Assembly (NCBI GenBank): GCA_900770255.1
Contig: CAAGJN010000047.1
Location: 1 to 56,360 of the forward strand
Source of the DNA: Clostridia bacterium
GTDB lineage: Bacteria > Bacillota > Clostridia > Oscillospirales > Acutalibacteraceae
Direction of reading: 5' to 3'
DNA: 56,360 bases
Part shown: positions 14,845 through 24,285 of the stretch, piece by piece
Layout of the letters: each line of letters opens with the position of its first letter
Numbering within the stretch: position 1 is the first letter of the stretch
Position numbers and translations under genes: made by a program
Notes under the pieces: model-generated
The model's database searches: none
What the model was told of the DNA's origin: nothing
What the model saw: the letters and a program-made list of their open reading frames with translations, nothing else

Positions 14845-15083
14845 TGTGAGGCAGAAGATGTGTTTTTAATCGTCCTCCAAGAGAGCCTGTGCCGTCGGCT
14901 GAAAGCGCGGGCGGGGATAGAAAGCATGTTACCGCTGCCGAGCGCGCACCGAATCCTTCTTGGATAGGCTGCGACGTGGGGCCGCGTTAAGGCCAGTTGA
15001 GTGGCGGCGTGAGCCGCAAACCGGGTGGAACCGTGGAGCGTTCAGCTTCACCCCTGTAAATTTTACGGGGGTGGAGCTTTTTT
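14845..15083 (+). ncRNA. T-box leader controlling thrS
   Basis: The leader carries the AGAGAGCC stem I bulge region (about 14879-14887) and the T-box bulge GGGTGGAACCGTGG (15023-15036) that reads the uncharged tRNA acceptor end. A terminator stem (15044-15083) closes with AGCTTTTTT. GGCAG (14850-14854) can pair with CTGCC (14935-14939) to close stem I. This places ACC (14931-14933), a Thr codon followed by a purine, in the specifier loop. Uncharged tRNA-Thr would therefore favour antitermination. The specifier position is my inference from base pairing. Confidence 0.9.
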
Positions 15084-15132
15084 CATCCCTGAGACAGGCT
15101 TTTGAGCCTGAGACTGAAAGGAGCAGAATGAA

Positions 15133-17046
15133 ATGGTAAAGATTGAACTTAAAGGCGGCGTTGTCAAGGAATTTGACAGCGGCATCACCGCCATGGAAGT
15201 GGCCAAGAGCCTCGGTATGGGGCTCTATAAGGCCGCGTGCGTATGCCGTATCAACGGCGAGGTCAAGGATCTGCGCACGCCTATAAACGGGGACTGCAAG
15301 CTCGAGATCCTCACCTTTGACGATGACGACGGCAAGCGGACTCTCAGACACACCGCGTCGCACGTCCTTGCACAGGCGGTAAAACGTCTCTATCCCGAGG
15401 CGAAGCTCGCCATAGGCCCCGCTATCGACAATGGCTTTTATTACGACTTCGACGTCGATGTGCCTTTCACGCCCGACGTGCTCGAGAAGATCGAGGGAGA
15501 GATGAAAAAGATCGTCAAGGAGGCTCTGCCGCTCGAGCGCTATGAGCTTGACCCCGACGACGCGATCGCGATGATGGAGAGCAAGGGCGAATCCTACAAG
15601 GTGGAGCTCATCAAGGAGCACGCAGGCAAGGGCGAGAAAATCTCCTTCTTCCGCCAGGGCGAGTTCGACGAGCTGTGTGCGGGTCCTCATGTGCCCGATA
15701 CCTCACGCGTCAAGGCCTTCAAGCTGACCTCGTGCACCGGCGCTTACTGGCGCGGCGACTCCGACAACAAGATGCTTCAGAGGATCTACGGCACGGCCTT
15801 CACGAAGAAGGAAGATCTTGACAATTATCTGAATATGCTCGAGGAGGCAAAGAAGCGAGACCACAGAAAGCTCGGCAAGGAGCTCGGTCTGTTCACGATC
15901 ATGGACGAGGGCCCCGGCTTCCCGTTCTTCCTGCCCAACGGTATGGTGCTCAGAAACACGCTGATCGACTATTGGCGCGAGGTGCACAAGCGCTACGGTT
16001 ATGTTGAGATTTCGACCCCGATGATGCTCAACCGTTCGCTATGGGAGCGCAGCGGCCATTGGGATCATTACAAGGAGAATATGTACACCACAGTTATCGA
16101 CGATACGGATTTTGCAATAAAGCCCATGAACTGCCCCGGCGGTATGCTCGTCTATAAGCTTCAGCCGCACTCCTACCGCGACCTGCCGCTGAGAGTGGGC
16201 GAGCTCGGACTTGTTCACCGCCACGAGCTCTCCGGTGCGCTCCACGGCCTGTTCCGCGTGCGCTGCTTTACTCAGGATGACGCGCATATCTTTATGACCT
16301 GGGATCAGATGAAGGATGAGATCAAGAATGTAGTCCGCCTTTTCGATGAGGTATATTCCGTGTTTGGGCTTACCTATAAGATTGAAGTTTCAACAATGCC
16401 CGAGGATCATATCGGCGATGAGAAGGACTGGGATTTTGCGACCGAGACTCTTGAGGCTGCCGTTTCCGAAATGGGCAAGGATTTCGTCATCAATGAGGGC
16501 GACGGCGCGTTCTACGGCCCGAAGCTCGACTTCCATCTGTCCGATTCGCTCGGCAGAACATGGCAGTGCGGCACTATCCAGCTTGATATGCAGCTTCCCG
16601 AGCGCTTCGAGCTCGAATATACCGGCGCAGACGGCGAGAAGCATCGCCCGGTCATGATTCACCGCGTCGTGCTCGGCTCGATCGAGCGCTTTATCGGCGT
16701 TATCACCGAGCATTTTGCGGGCGCGTTCCCGCTGTGGCTTGCTCCCGAGCAGGTCAAGATCCTGCCGATCTCCGACAGGTTCCACGACTATGCCGAGGAC
16801 GTCTGCAAGCAGCTTGATATGGCCGGCCTCAGAGTCAGCGTTGATACCCGCAGCGAGAAGATCGGCTATAAGATCCGCGAGGCTCAGCTCCACAAGATCC
16901 CCTATATGCTCGTCATTGGCGAGAAGGAGGTCGAGAGCGGCACCGTCAGCGTCAGAAAGCGCGGAGAGGGCGATATCGGCGCGGTGAGCATTGCCGATTT
17001 CATCGACAGCGCAAAGACAGATGTCGCGGAAAAAACCATCTGGTAA
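15133..17046 (+). CDS. thrS: threonyl-tRNA synthetase
   Basis: The enzyme charges tRNA-Thr. The 637 aa contain an N-terminal TGS domain (to about residue 62), the editing domain with HTASHVLAQ, and the class II catalytic core. The zinc ligands C334 (in NCPGG), H385 (in DDAHIF) and H510 (in IHRVVLG) are present, as is the motif 3 region RVVLGSIERFIG. The C-terminal anticodon-binding domain is complete. It is regulated by the T-box upstream and followed by a terminator. Confidence 0.97.
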   Translation: MVKIELKGGVVKEFDSGITAMEVAKSLGMGLYKAACVCRINGEVKDLRTPINGDCKLEILTFDDDDGKRTLRHTASHVLAQAVKRLYPEAKLAIGPAIDNGFYYDFDVDVPFTPDVLEKIEGEMKKIVKEALPLERYELDPDDAIAMMESKGESYKVELIKEHAGKGEKISFFRQGEFDELCAGPHVPDTSRVKAFKLTSCTGAYWRGDSDNKMLQRIYGTAFTKKEDLDNYLNMLEEAKKRDHRKLGKELGLFTIMDEGPGFPFFLPNGMVLRNTLIDYWREVHKRYGYVEISTPMMLNRSLWERSGHWDHYKENMYTTVIDDTDFAIKPMNCPGGMLVYKLQPHSYRDLPLRVGELGLVHRHELSGALHGLFRVRCFTQDDAHIFMTWDQMKDEIKNVVRLFDEVYSVFGLTYKIEVSTMPEDHIGDEKDWDFATETLEAAVSEMGKDFVINEGDGAFYGPKLDFHLSDSLGRTWQCGTIQLDMQLPERFELEYTGADGEKHRPVMIHRVVLGSIERFIGVITEHFAGAFPLWLAPEQVKILPISDRFHDYAEDVCKQLDMAGLRVSVDTRSEKIGYKIREAQLHKIPYMLVIGEKEVESGTVSVRKRGEGDIGAVSIADFIDSAKTDVAEKTIW

Positions 17047-17064
17047 AAATTTCAAATTTAGTTT

Positions 17065-17108
17065 ATCAGTCCTGTACACAACATCTTGTGTTCGGGGCTG
17101 ATTTTTTT
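17065..17108 (+). terminator. thrS terminator
   Basis: Arms ATCAGTCCTGTACACAA and TTGTGTTCGGGGCTGAT pair with a few mismatches around a CATC loop, followed by seven T residues. Confidence 0.82.
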
Positions 17109-17151
17109 ACTATTCTATTAGAAAATAATTACATTTTTTGGCTCAAAGGTC

Positions 17152-17220
17152 TTGAACTATAAGATTTTACGGGTTATAATAGTGGTGCAGAAAGGTGGAT
17201 AAGTGCACTCAAGTGGGGGA
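17152..17220 (+). promoter_or_regulatory. dcw cluster promoter with possible MraZ boxes
   Basis: TTGAAC (17152-17157) and TATAAT (17175-17180) are spaced by 17 nt. GTGG-type units recur downstream at 17182, 17195 and 17213, with a GTGC variant at 17203. These resemble the short GTGG repeats bound by MraZ, which would give autoregulation. The spacing is not perfectly regular, so the box call is tentative. Confidence 0.55.
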
Positions 17221-17256
17221 TTATCCCTAAAATTTCTCAAAAAAGGGGGCGAGCGC

Positions 17257-17694
17257 ATGAGCACCTACAATTTTGACGGCACATACTGCCACGCGCTCGA
17301 CCAGAAGAACAGAGTATTTATTCCCGCCGAGTACCGCAATAAGCTCGATACCGAATTTGTCGTTTGCACGCCTCCGGGCAGCAGCGACTGCATAATAATC
17401 TATCCGACCGAAGAATGGGACAGATACTTTGAAAACCTCCGCAATGTCTGCACGGGCAGCGACCGTGCGCTCGCCGAGCGTTTGGCGAACAGCACAAAGA
17501 GGCGCGTCAGTGCGGACAAGCAGGGCAGGATCACCCTGACTCCGGAGCATTGCAGGCGAGCCCACCTTGAAAAGGAAGCAATGATCATGGGCGTGGGCAA
17601 CCGCATCGAGATATGGAATCCCGACATCTGGAACGCGATCAAGACCAAATGCCTTGAGGAGCCGCCCGAGTGGATGGGCAGAGTCGAGGTTTGA
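17257..17694 (+). CDS. mraZ: MraZ, dcw cluster transcription regulator
   Basis: MraZ is an AbrB-like-fold DNA-binding protein that controls its own division and cell-wall operon. The 145 aa show the first MraZ motif (DQKNRVFIPAEYR) and the second (ADKQGRITLTPE). The ATG is chosen because AGGGGG lies just upstream; a GTG further up has no such site. rsmH follows after 15 nt. Confidence 0.95.
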   Translation: MSTYNFDGTYCHALDQKNRVFIPAEYRNKLDTEFVVCTPPGSSDCIIIYPTEEWDRYFENLRNVCTGSDRALAERLANSTKRRVSADKQGRITLTPEHCRRAHLEKEAMIMGVGNRIEIWNPDIWNAIKTKCLEEPPEWMGRVEV

Positions 17695-17709
17695 TAACGG
17701 GGGCGCCAG

Positions 17710-18639
17710 ATGGAATTCAAGCATATACCTGTTCTGTTCAACGAGTCGATCGAGGCACTCGATATCAAGCCCGGCGGCCTGTATGTCGATTGCACGGCGG
17801 GCGGCGGCGGACATTCGGGCGCTATACTGGACAGGCTCTCGCCCGAGGGGAAACTCGTGGCGATCGACCGCGACCCTGAGGCGATCGAAACTCTCAGGGC
17901 CCGTTTTGAGGGCAGAGAGAACGTCTGTATAGTGAACGACAACTTTTTCAATATCAAAAGTATCCTCCAGCAGTTCAGCTCCGAGGGTGCGGACGGAATA
18001 CTTGCCGATCTCGGTGTCAGCTCTCATCAGCTTGACGACGCTGCACGCGGCTTTTCGTTTCACTCGGATGCGCCGCTCGATATGCGCATGTCGATGAGCG
18101 GCATGAGCGCTGCCGACGCAGTCAATTCGCTGTCGCAGCATGAGCTTCAGAATATTATCTACAGATACGGCGAGGAAAAATTCGCACCGCGTATCGCGGC
18201 GGGAATAGTCCGCGCAAGAGAACAGAAACCGATAACCACAACGCTTGAGCTTGCCGATATAGTAAAAGCTTCAATACCGGCGGCCGCGCGCCGTGAGGGA
18301 GGCCACCCCGCAAGGCGCACGTTTCAGGCGCTTCGCATATATGTCAACGGGGAACTCGACGGCCTCGGGCAGGCCGTCGAGGATATGTTCGACAGTCTGA
18401 AGGTCGGCGGGAGGCTGGCAATTATAACCTTCCACTCACTTGAGGATAGGACAGTCAAGCAGACCTTTGCCTCTTTGTGCGAGGGTTGTGTCTGCCCGCC
18501 GGAGTTTCCGGTGTGCGTCTGCGGACGCAAGAGCCGCGGCAGACTGCCGATCAAAGCGGCGGCGCCCGGCAAGGCGGAGCTCGAAGAAAATCCGCGCAGC
18601 AGGAGCGCGCGGCTCCGTGTCATTGAGAAGATAAGATAA
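17710..18639 (+). CDS. rsmH: 16S rRNA m4C1402 methyltransferase RsmH
   Basis: RsmH N4-methylates C1402 in the ribosomal P site using S-adenosylmethionine. The 309-aa length is typical. The SAM-binding YVDCTAGGGGHSGAIL, GILADLGVSSHQLDDA, the PLDMRM motif and ITFHSLEDR-type ending are all visible. It is the usual second gene of the dcw cluster. Confidence 0.96.
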   Translation: MEFKHIPVLFNESIEALDIKPGGLYVDCTAGGGGHSGAILDRLSPEGKLVAIDRDPEAIETLRARFEGRENVCIVNDNFFNIKSILQQFSSEGADGILADLGVSSHQLDDAARGFSFHSDAPLDMRMSMSGMSAADAVNSLSQHELQNIIYRYGEEKFAPRIAAGIVRAREQKPITTTLELADIVKASIPAAARREGGHPARRTFQALRIYVNGELDGLGQAVEDMFDSLKVGGRLAIITFHSLEDRTVKQTFASLCEGCVCPPEFPVCVCGRKSRGRLPIKAAAPGKAELEENPRSRSARLRVIEKIR

Positions 18640-18684
18640 AATTTGTGTATAACGGGAAAAGATTAAAAGAAGGGTGGTTTTAGA

Positions 18685-19167
18685 ATGGCAACTTATGATG
18701 GCTCGCATGCATATAATTTTGAGCTTTTTGAGCCCAAGCGTGCAATACCCACTCCTAAAAAAGAAGAGCCTAAAGGCCCCCAAAAGCTTGTAAAACCGAA
18801 GCAGAAAACACAGGCTCAGATCAGAGCCGAAATACAGGAGTCAAACAGGCGTATCGCAGCGATACTCGCAATGGCTTCAACACTAATGCTGCTTCTCGGT
18901 ATCAATATGTATTCACGCGCAAGGCTGACCCAGATTGCCAAAGAGACCTCTGCCATTCAGGCAAGCATCTCGGAGCAGGACGCAAGGATGGTCGATCTTC
19001 AGAGCAAGCTGACGCAGAAAATGTCAATGAGCTCCATCGAGGACTATGCGTCGAATAAGCTGGGAATGATCAAAGGAAACCGTTCTCAGATAAACTACAT
19101 AACAGTCAACGAATCGGATTCAGTCGTTTATAAAGAGGGGAACAACGGGAGCCGACAAGGTGAATAG
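18685..19167 (+). CDS. ftsL: FtsL-like septum protein
   Basis: This is a bitopic protein in the position of ftsL. It has about 55 cytoplasmic residues rich in Lys and Pro, one membrane helix (about residues 57-76, ILAMASTLMLLLGI), and an extracellular coiled coil (about 80-125) ending in the ASNKLGMIKGN pattern seen in FtsL/DivIC proteins. It would pair with FtsQ and the septal PBP. The cytoplasmic part is longer than in Bacillus FtsL. An AAGGGTGG site precedes the ATG. Confidence 0.85.
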   Translation: MATYDGSHAYNFELFEPKRAIPTPKKEEPKGPQKLVKPKQKTQAQIRAEIQESNRRIAAILAMASTLMLLLGINMYSRARLTQIAKETSAIQASISEQDARMVDLQSKLTQKMSMSSIEDYASNKLGMIKGNRSQINYITVNESDSVVYKEGNNGSRQGE

Positions 19168-19367
19168 TACGGGCTTTGTGCGGCATATAATTATGTGCCT
19201 CGTATTGCTCTGAGCATTGAAAAGGGCGGATCATTATCTGCCCTTTTCGGATATTTTAGGGAAACGCTTATAAAAAGCACGGTCTGACGGAATCTGCCTG
19301 TCAATGAACGCAGTTTTGATCAACCGCATTTTCTCAGAAGCTTTTTACGGTGTGAAAGGGTGAAGAC
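19168..19367 (+). other. 200-nt gap inside the dcw cluster with a hairpin
   Basis: This is the largest break within the cluster. AAAAGGGC (19220-19227) and GCCCTTTT (19240-19247) form a stem that ends in TTTT, which resembles a terminator or an RNA-processing site. No clear sigma-A promoter is visible after it, although the PBP gene would need one if the hairpin terminates efficiently. Confidence 0.6.
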
Positions 19368-21740
19368 ATGAAGAAGCTTAGGCACCCAACTGAAAACGGC
19401 ATGCGCGAAAGGATCATGCCGAAAAAGACGCGAGACAGGCGTGCAAAGATTCTCTTTTGCATCATCGCCCTGTTTTTTACGGCATGCGTGGGCAACCTTA
19501 TCCGCATACAGGTTATAGAGTCCGACTACTATAAAACCAAGGCCGAGCAGACTCAGCTCTATGACAACACTATACCCGCGCAGCGCGGTACCATATATGA
19601 CGCGACGGGAAAGGTGCTCGCTCAGAGCGCCTCGGTCTGGCTTGTCTATATCGACCCTTACAGCGTCAAGGACGACACCGTCAGAGCGGAGCTGTGCAAG
19701 GATCTGAGCGAAGCCCTCGACATTGACGGCGACCGTCTGATGAAGCAGTTTCAAAAGACGCACATGCGTTACATAGTCATAGCAAGGCAGGTCGAATATG
19801 AGACGAAGGAAAAGGTAGCCGCGCTCAAAAAGAAAACATACACCTATAAAAAGGACGGCGAGGACGCTGTTTTTGTCGGCGGCTCCGCGATCGGTATCGA
19901 TCCCGATGTCAAGCGATATTATCCGAACGGCAAGCTTGCCAGCCATGTTATCGGCTATACGAACAGCAGCGGCATCGGCCAGGCCGGCATTGAGCTCTAC
20001 TATGAGGATATGCTCGCCGGTATTCCGGGCAGAAAGGTGACGGCGAAGGACGCCAGCGGCAGTGCTATGCCGCTCCAGTATGAGACTCTCTATGATGCTC
20101 AGCAGGGTCGCTCTTTTGAGCTGACGATTGATCACAATATCCAGCGGTATCTTGAAGAGGCGCTCGAGCAGGCGTATATTGACAACAAGTGCGCTTACGC
20201 CAACGGAATAGTCATGGACGTCAACACCGGCGCGGTGCTCGCCATGGCGACCAAGAGCGACTATGATCCCAATTCTCCGCGCGATCTCGACGAGGCTAAG
20301 GTCGAGGAGGAATACAATCGCCTTCAGGAGCTGCGCGCGGCAAAATATGAGGAAGAGGGAAAAACTCCGACTGACGAGGAAATAGCAGAGGGTCAGGAGG
20401 AGGATAGGACGAATGCAGAGCTCAATGTTCTCTACGACAGCGTGAGAAATCAGAACGTCAGCAGCACATATGAGCCCGGTTCCGTTTTTAAGACCATAAC
20501 CGCCTCTGCGGCGCTCGACCAGGGCGTGGCGGATCAGTCCACAAAGGTTGACTGCGTGGCGGGCGGCATAAAGATACTGACCCAGACCTACCACTGCAAC
20601 GCGCATACAGTGCACGGTACGCTCGATATGACCGGCGGACTCAAGAAGTCCTGCAACTCATATTTCATCACAATGGGTCAGCGCCTCGGCGTTGATAATT
20701 TCTACAAGTATTTCGAGGCATTCGGCTTCACCGAAAAGACCGGCATCGATCTGCCGGCGGAGACTCAGCCCAAGGCGGGCGTCACTTATCATGCGCACGA
20801 CAGCATGACGCTCATTGACCTCGCGAGCTCCTCGTTCGGTCAGTCGTTCCAGGTCACTCCGATCCAGATGATAACGGCGCTCTCGGCTATCGCGAACGGC
20901 GGCAAGCTGATGAAGCCCTATGTCGTCGCAAAAATACGCGATTCATCCGGCAATGTTATCAAGGAGACTCAGCCGACGGTCAGACGCCAGGTTATCTCCG
21001 AGGAGACTTCGGCCAAGGTTGCCGAGATGATGCGCCGCGTTGTCAACGAGGGAACTGCAAAGAACGGCTATGTTATCGGCTACCGAGTGGCGGGCAAGAC
21101 CGGCACCTCTCAGAAGCTCGGCAAGACTGGTGAGCACGTCGCGTCTTACGGCTGCTTTGCCCCGGCTGACGATCCCAAGGTTGCAATAATCATTGTCATC
21201 GATGAGCCGCACGGCGGCCAGATACAGGGCGGACAGATAGCTGCGCCCGTCGCCGCGCAGGTCATGGAAAAGACGCTAAAATATTTAAACGTTGAGCCGC
21301 AGTACACCGAGAGCGAGCTTGCAAATCTCGACACGACCGTTTCAAACTATGTCGGCAAGAGCGTCAGCGACGTTTCGGCGGAGCTCGCAAGCGCGGGCTT
21401 TACCTGCAAGGTGATCGGCAGCGGCGACAAGGTGGTAAGCCAGCTTCCAGCCGCTTATCAGAGCGTGCCCAAGGGCGGCATAGTCGTACTTTACACCGAG
21501 GGCGGCCCTGTGGAGACAAAGACGGTAGTGCCGAATCTTTCGGGACTTTCGGTAACTCAGGTCAACCGCACCGCAGCCGCCGCGGGCATAAACGTCAAGA
21601 TATCCGGCAACACTCTTGTCAATTCCGAGCTCATCTCATACGGGCAGAGCGTGGCGGCCGGAGAAAGCGTTGACTACGGCACGACGGTAACGGTATACTT
21701 TAAATCAAACACCGGCGTTTCAGATCTTCCGGGCGAGTAA
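19368..21740 (+). CDS. ftsI: class B penicillin-binding protein with PASTA domains (FtsI/SpoVD type)
   Basis: This is the septal or spore transpeptidase that cross-links peptidoglycan, partnering an FtsW-type SEDS protein. The 790 aa show a membrane helix near residues 28-46, a dimerisation region starting PAQRGTIYDATG, and a transpeptidase domain with S372-x-x-K375 (PGSVFK), S428-C-N430 and K577-T-G. Two C-terminal PASTA repeats run from about residue 650. The long charged insert around VEEEYNRLQELRAAKYEEEG is a lineage feature. PASTA and position fit both PBP2B and SpoVD; sequence alone does not separate them. The 200-nt gap before it hints at separate control. Confidence 0.94.
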   Translation: MKKLRHPTENGMRERIMPKKTRDRRAKILFCIIALFFTACVGNLIRIQVIESDYYKTKAEQTQLYDNTIPAQRGTIYDATGKVLAQSASVWLVYIDPYSVKDDTVRAELCKDLSEALDIDGDRLMKQFQKTHMRYIVIARQVEYETKEKVAALKKKTYTYKKDGEDAVFVGGSAIGIDPDVKRYYPNGKLASHVIGYTNSSGIGQAGIELYYEDMLAGIPGRKVTAKDASGSAMPLQYETLYDAQQGRSFELTIDHNIQRYLEEALEQAYIDNKCAYANGIVMDVNTGAVLAMATKSDYDPNSPRDLDEAKVEEEYNRLQELRAAKYEEEGKTPTDEEIAEGQEEDRTNAELNVLYDSVRNQNVSSTYEPGSVFKTITASAALDQGVADQSTKVDCVAGGIKILTQTYHCNAHTVHGTLDMTGGLKKSCNSYFITMGQRLGVDNFYKYFEAFGFTEKTGIDLPAETQPKAGVTYHAHDSMTLIDLASSSFGQSFQVTPIQMITALSAIANGGKLMKPYVVAKIRDSSGNVIKETQPTVRRQVISEETSAKVAEMMRRVVNEGTAKNGYVIGYRVAGKTGTSQKLGKTGEHVASYGCFAPADDPKVAIIIVIDEPHGGQIQGGQIAAPVAAQVMEKTLKYLNVEPQYTESELANLDTTVSNYVGKSVSDVSAELASAGFTCKVIGSGDKVVSQLPAAYQSVPKGGIVVLYTEGGPVETKTVVPNLSGLSVTQVNRTAAAAGINVKISGNTLVNSELISYGQSVAAGESVDYGTTVTVYFKSNTGVSDLPGE

Positions 21741-21751
21741 GGAGCATCTGT

Positions 21752-23212
21752 ATGAGACTTTCCGAGCTGTTAAGGGAAGTCGAATATGACGGAAGCTATA
21801 AGCAGGACGTTGATATAGATCTTGTCACGGACGACAGCAGGCTCGTAAGGCCGGGCGCGCTGTTTGTCTGTGTGCAGCACAGAAGCTTTGACGGCCACTC
21901 GGCGGCGAAGTCCGCGCTCATGAGCGGCGCTGCAGCTGTGGTGACTCAGGAGAGACTGGGGCTTGAAAATGAGCTCAATGTTTCAAATTCCCGGGCGGCA
22001 TATGCTTCTCTCTGCGCGGCGCTTTACGGTCACCCGGAGCGCCGGCTCAAAATGATCGGAGTCACCGGCACGAACGGCAAGACGACCGTCTCGACGCTTA
22101 TCAGAAACATATTTGAGCAAGCGGGCATAAAGACGCTGCTCGTAGGTACCGTCTGCAACCGCATCGGGGATGAAGAGCTGCCCTCGGGGCTGACAACCCC
22201 GAAGCCGCCGGAGCTCTATTCGCTGCTTTCCCGCGCCTCGGAGAAGGGATGCGCGGCGTGCGTAACGGAAGCTTCGTCCCAAGCGCTCGCGCAGGGCAGG
22301 CTCGACGGAATCGAGTTTGACGCGGCGGTTTTTACAAACCTGACGCGCGATCATCTCGACTATCACGGAACATTTGAAAATTACCTCAGCTCAAAGACAA
22401 AGCTCTTTGAGCATGCGGCGACGTCGGTCGTTAATCTCGATGACCCGCGTTCGCAGGATATACTAAACTCGGCTGCAGGCAGGCGAGTCACCTTTTCTAC
22501 CGTGCTCGACTGCGCCGATTACACAGCCAAAAACATCTCTCTCAGAGGAGCCTCTGTCAGCTTTGAACTCGTTTCAAGGGGGCAGATCTTCCATATAGAG
22601 TTTGCCTCTCCGGGACTTTTCAGCGTCTCGAACGCGGCCGCCGCTGCGGTCTGCGCGCTGACGCAGGGAATACAGCCCGAAACTGTTTCTATGGCTCTGG
22701 CCGCTTCAAAGAGCGTGGAGGGCCGCCTTGAGCGCGTCGAGTGCGGAGCTGCGTTTTCGGTCATTATTGACTATGCGCATACGCCGGATGGGCTCGAGCA
22801 GATACTGCGGGCAATGCGGCCCGCGTGCCGCGGCAGGCTGATAGTTGTTTTCGGCTGCGGAGGCGATAGGGACAAAACCAAGCGCCCGCTCATGGGCGCG
22901 GCCGCGTGCAGGTTTGCCGATATAGTCGTGGTCACGAGCGACAACCCGCGCAGCGAGGAGCCGGTAAAGATAATCGACGACATTCTCAAGGGGGCTGACA
23001 GACGCCACTGCCGTCTGTTCGTCGAGCCTGACAGACGCGCCGCGATAGCTCTTGCCCTCGGGGAGGCGCGAGCGGGCGATACGGTGATACTGGCAGGCAA
23101 GGGGCACGAAAAATATCAGTTGGTCGGCGGGAAAAAACTGCCGTTTGATGAACGGGAGATCGTCAGAGAGCTGTTCGGTCTTTCGCATGATACAGGGAGG
23201 AAAAAACAATGA
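21752..23212 (+). CDS. murE: UDP-MurNAc-tripeptide ligase MurE (meso-DAP type)
   Basis: MurE adds the third amino acid to the cytoplasmic peptidoglycan precursor. The 486 aa contain the ATP loop VTGTNGKTT, a carbamoyl-lysine-type region, and SDNPRSEEP. The DNPR motif is the signature of meso-diaminopimelate-adding enzymes, so the wall is predicted to be DAP-type. It overlaps mraY by 4 nt. The usual murF neighbour is absent here. Confidence 0.95.
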   Translation: MRLSELLREVEYDGSYKQDVDIDLVTDDSRLVRPGALFVCVQHRSFDGHSAAKSALMSGAAAVVTQERLGLENELNVSNSRAAYASLCAALYGHPERRLKMIGVTGTNGKTTVSTLIRNIFEQAGIKTLLVGTVCNRIGDEELPSGLTTPKPPELYSLLSRASEKGCAACVTEASSQALAQGRLDGIEFDAAVFTNLTRDHLDYHGTFENYLSSKTKLFEHAATSVVNLDDPRSQDILNSAAGRRVTFSTVLDCADYTAKNISLRGASVSFELVSRGQIFHIEFASPGLFSVSNAAAAAVCALTQGIQPETVSMALAASKSVEGRLERVECGAAFSVIIDYAHTPDGLEQILRAMRPACRGRLIVVFGCGGDRDKTKRPLMGAAACRFADIVVVTSDNPRSEEPVKIIDDILKGADRRHCRLFVEPDRRAAIALALGEARAGDTVILAGKGHEKYQLVGGKKLPFDEREIVRELFGLSHDTGRKKQ

Positions 23213-24252
23213 ATACTATAGCGGCACTGGTAATGGGAGCGGCGGCGGCGATTCTTGTCACCGCGCTGCTGGGATTTGCAATAATTCCGTGGCTCAGAAA
23301 GCTTCATTTCGGGCAGACTATACTTGACATCGGTCCGAAGTGGCATGAGAAAAAGCAGGGCACTCCGACGATGGGCGGCCTTATGTTTATCGCCGGCACC
23401 GTTGCGGCAGTCGCCGTGACTGTCATTACCGACAGGCTTCTCGGCGGCGATATAGTCGGCACCAGCGGTACGGGCGCCGCGCGGGCTGAGCTCTACACGA
23501 AATTTTACAGCGGTATAATTTTTGCCCTTTGTGTCGCACTTATAGGCTTTGCAGACGACTATATCAAGGTTGTCAAAAAGCGCAATCTCGGTCTCACCGA
23601 GATCCAGAAGACCATATTGCAGTCGCTTGTGATCATAGCTTATCTGCTCGGGCTCTATATGTGCATGGGCGGAAAGCCGTATATGTTCATTCCGTTTGTC
23701 GGCAATGTTCAGATGGGTATTTTCTTCTGGATCTTTGGCTTTATTGTGATCTACGCCGCCATAAATGCGGTCAACTTCACTGACGGCATCGACGGGCTCT
23801 GCTCAAGCGTCACCGTGACCTTCGGACTCTCCATGTGCATTATCGCCTATATGCACCGTTTCTTCGGCGTTTCGCTCATGGCGAGCGTACTTATCGGAAG
23901 CTGCATCGGCTTTCTCATCTGGAACCACAACCCTGCAAAGGTGTTCATGGGCGACACGGGCTCGATGTTCCTCGGCGGCATGGTGGTTGCGATCGCCTAT
24001 GCACTCAACTGCCCGCTGATACTTCTGCTTACGGGTATAATATATGTTATAGAGGGCGCGTCAGACGTCATACAGATCGTTTATTTCAAAATAACTCACG
24101 GCAAACGTATATTCAAGATGGCTCCGATACATCATCATTTTGAGATGAGCGGTTGGAGCGAGAAAAAGATAGTCGCAGTCTTTTCGATAGTCAACGCTGT
24201 CGGCGGCGCAGCTGCTATTGCGCTGATGTATTTCGGCGGCTATGCAGTATAA
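23209..24252 (+). CDS. mraY: phospho-MurNAc-pentapeptide transferase MraY
   Basis: MraY makes lipid I by moving phospho-MurNAc-pentapeptide onto undecaprenyl phosphate. The 347-aa polytopic protein (about 10 membrane helices) has GFADDYIKV, NAVNFTDGIDGL and KVFMGDTGSM, which carry the catalytic Asp residues, and the signature MAPIHHHFEMSGWSE. Its ATG overlaps the murE stop. murD, which often follows, is missing; an FtsW-type gene comes next. Confidence 0.97.
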   Translation: MNTIAALVMGAAAAILVTALLGFAIIPWLRKLHFGQTILDIGPKWHEKKQGTPTMGGLMFIAGTVAAVAVTVITDRLLGGDIVGTSGTGAARAELYTKFYSGIIFALCVALIGFADDYIKVVKKRNLGLTEIQKTILQSLVIIAYLLGLYMCMGGKPYMFIPFVGNVQMGIFFWIFGFIVIYAAINAVNFTDGIDGLCSSVTVTFGLSMCIIAYMHRFFGVSLMASVLIGSCIGFLIWNHNPAKVFMGDTGSMFLGGMVVAIAYALNCPLILLLTGIIYVIEGASDVIQIVYFKITHGKRIFKMAPIHHHFEMSGWSEKKIVAVFSIVNAVGGAAAIALMYFGGYAV

Positions 24253-24285
24253 TAAAAGACTATCAAACTGAAAGGAGGTTCCGGC

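Noticed and set aside
14929..15690. 253-codon minus-strand frame over the T-box and thrS start
   Set aside because: It lies antisense to a conserved leader RNA and to thrS, and its His/Leu/Arg-rich composition is typical of shadow frames in GC-rich genes.
19320..20615. 431-codon minus-strand frame inside the PASTA PBP gene
   Set aside because: Antisense to a gene with intact catalytic motifs; composition is that of a shadow.
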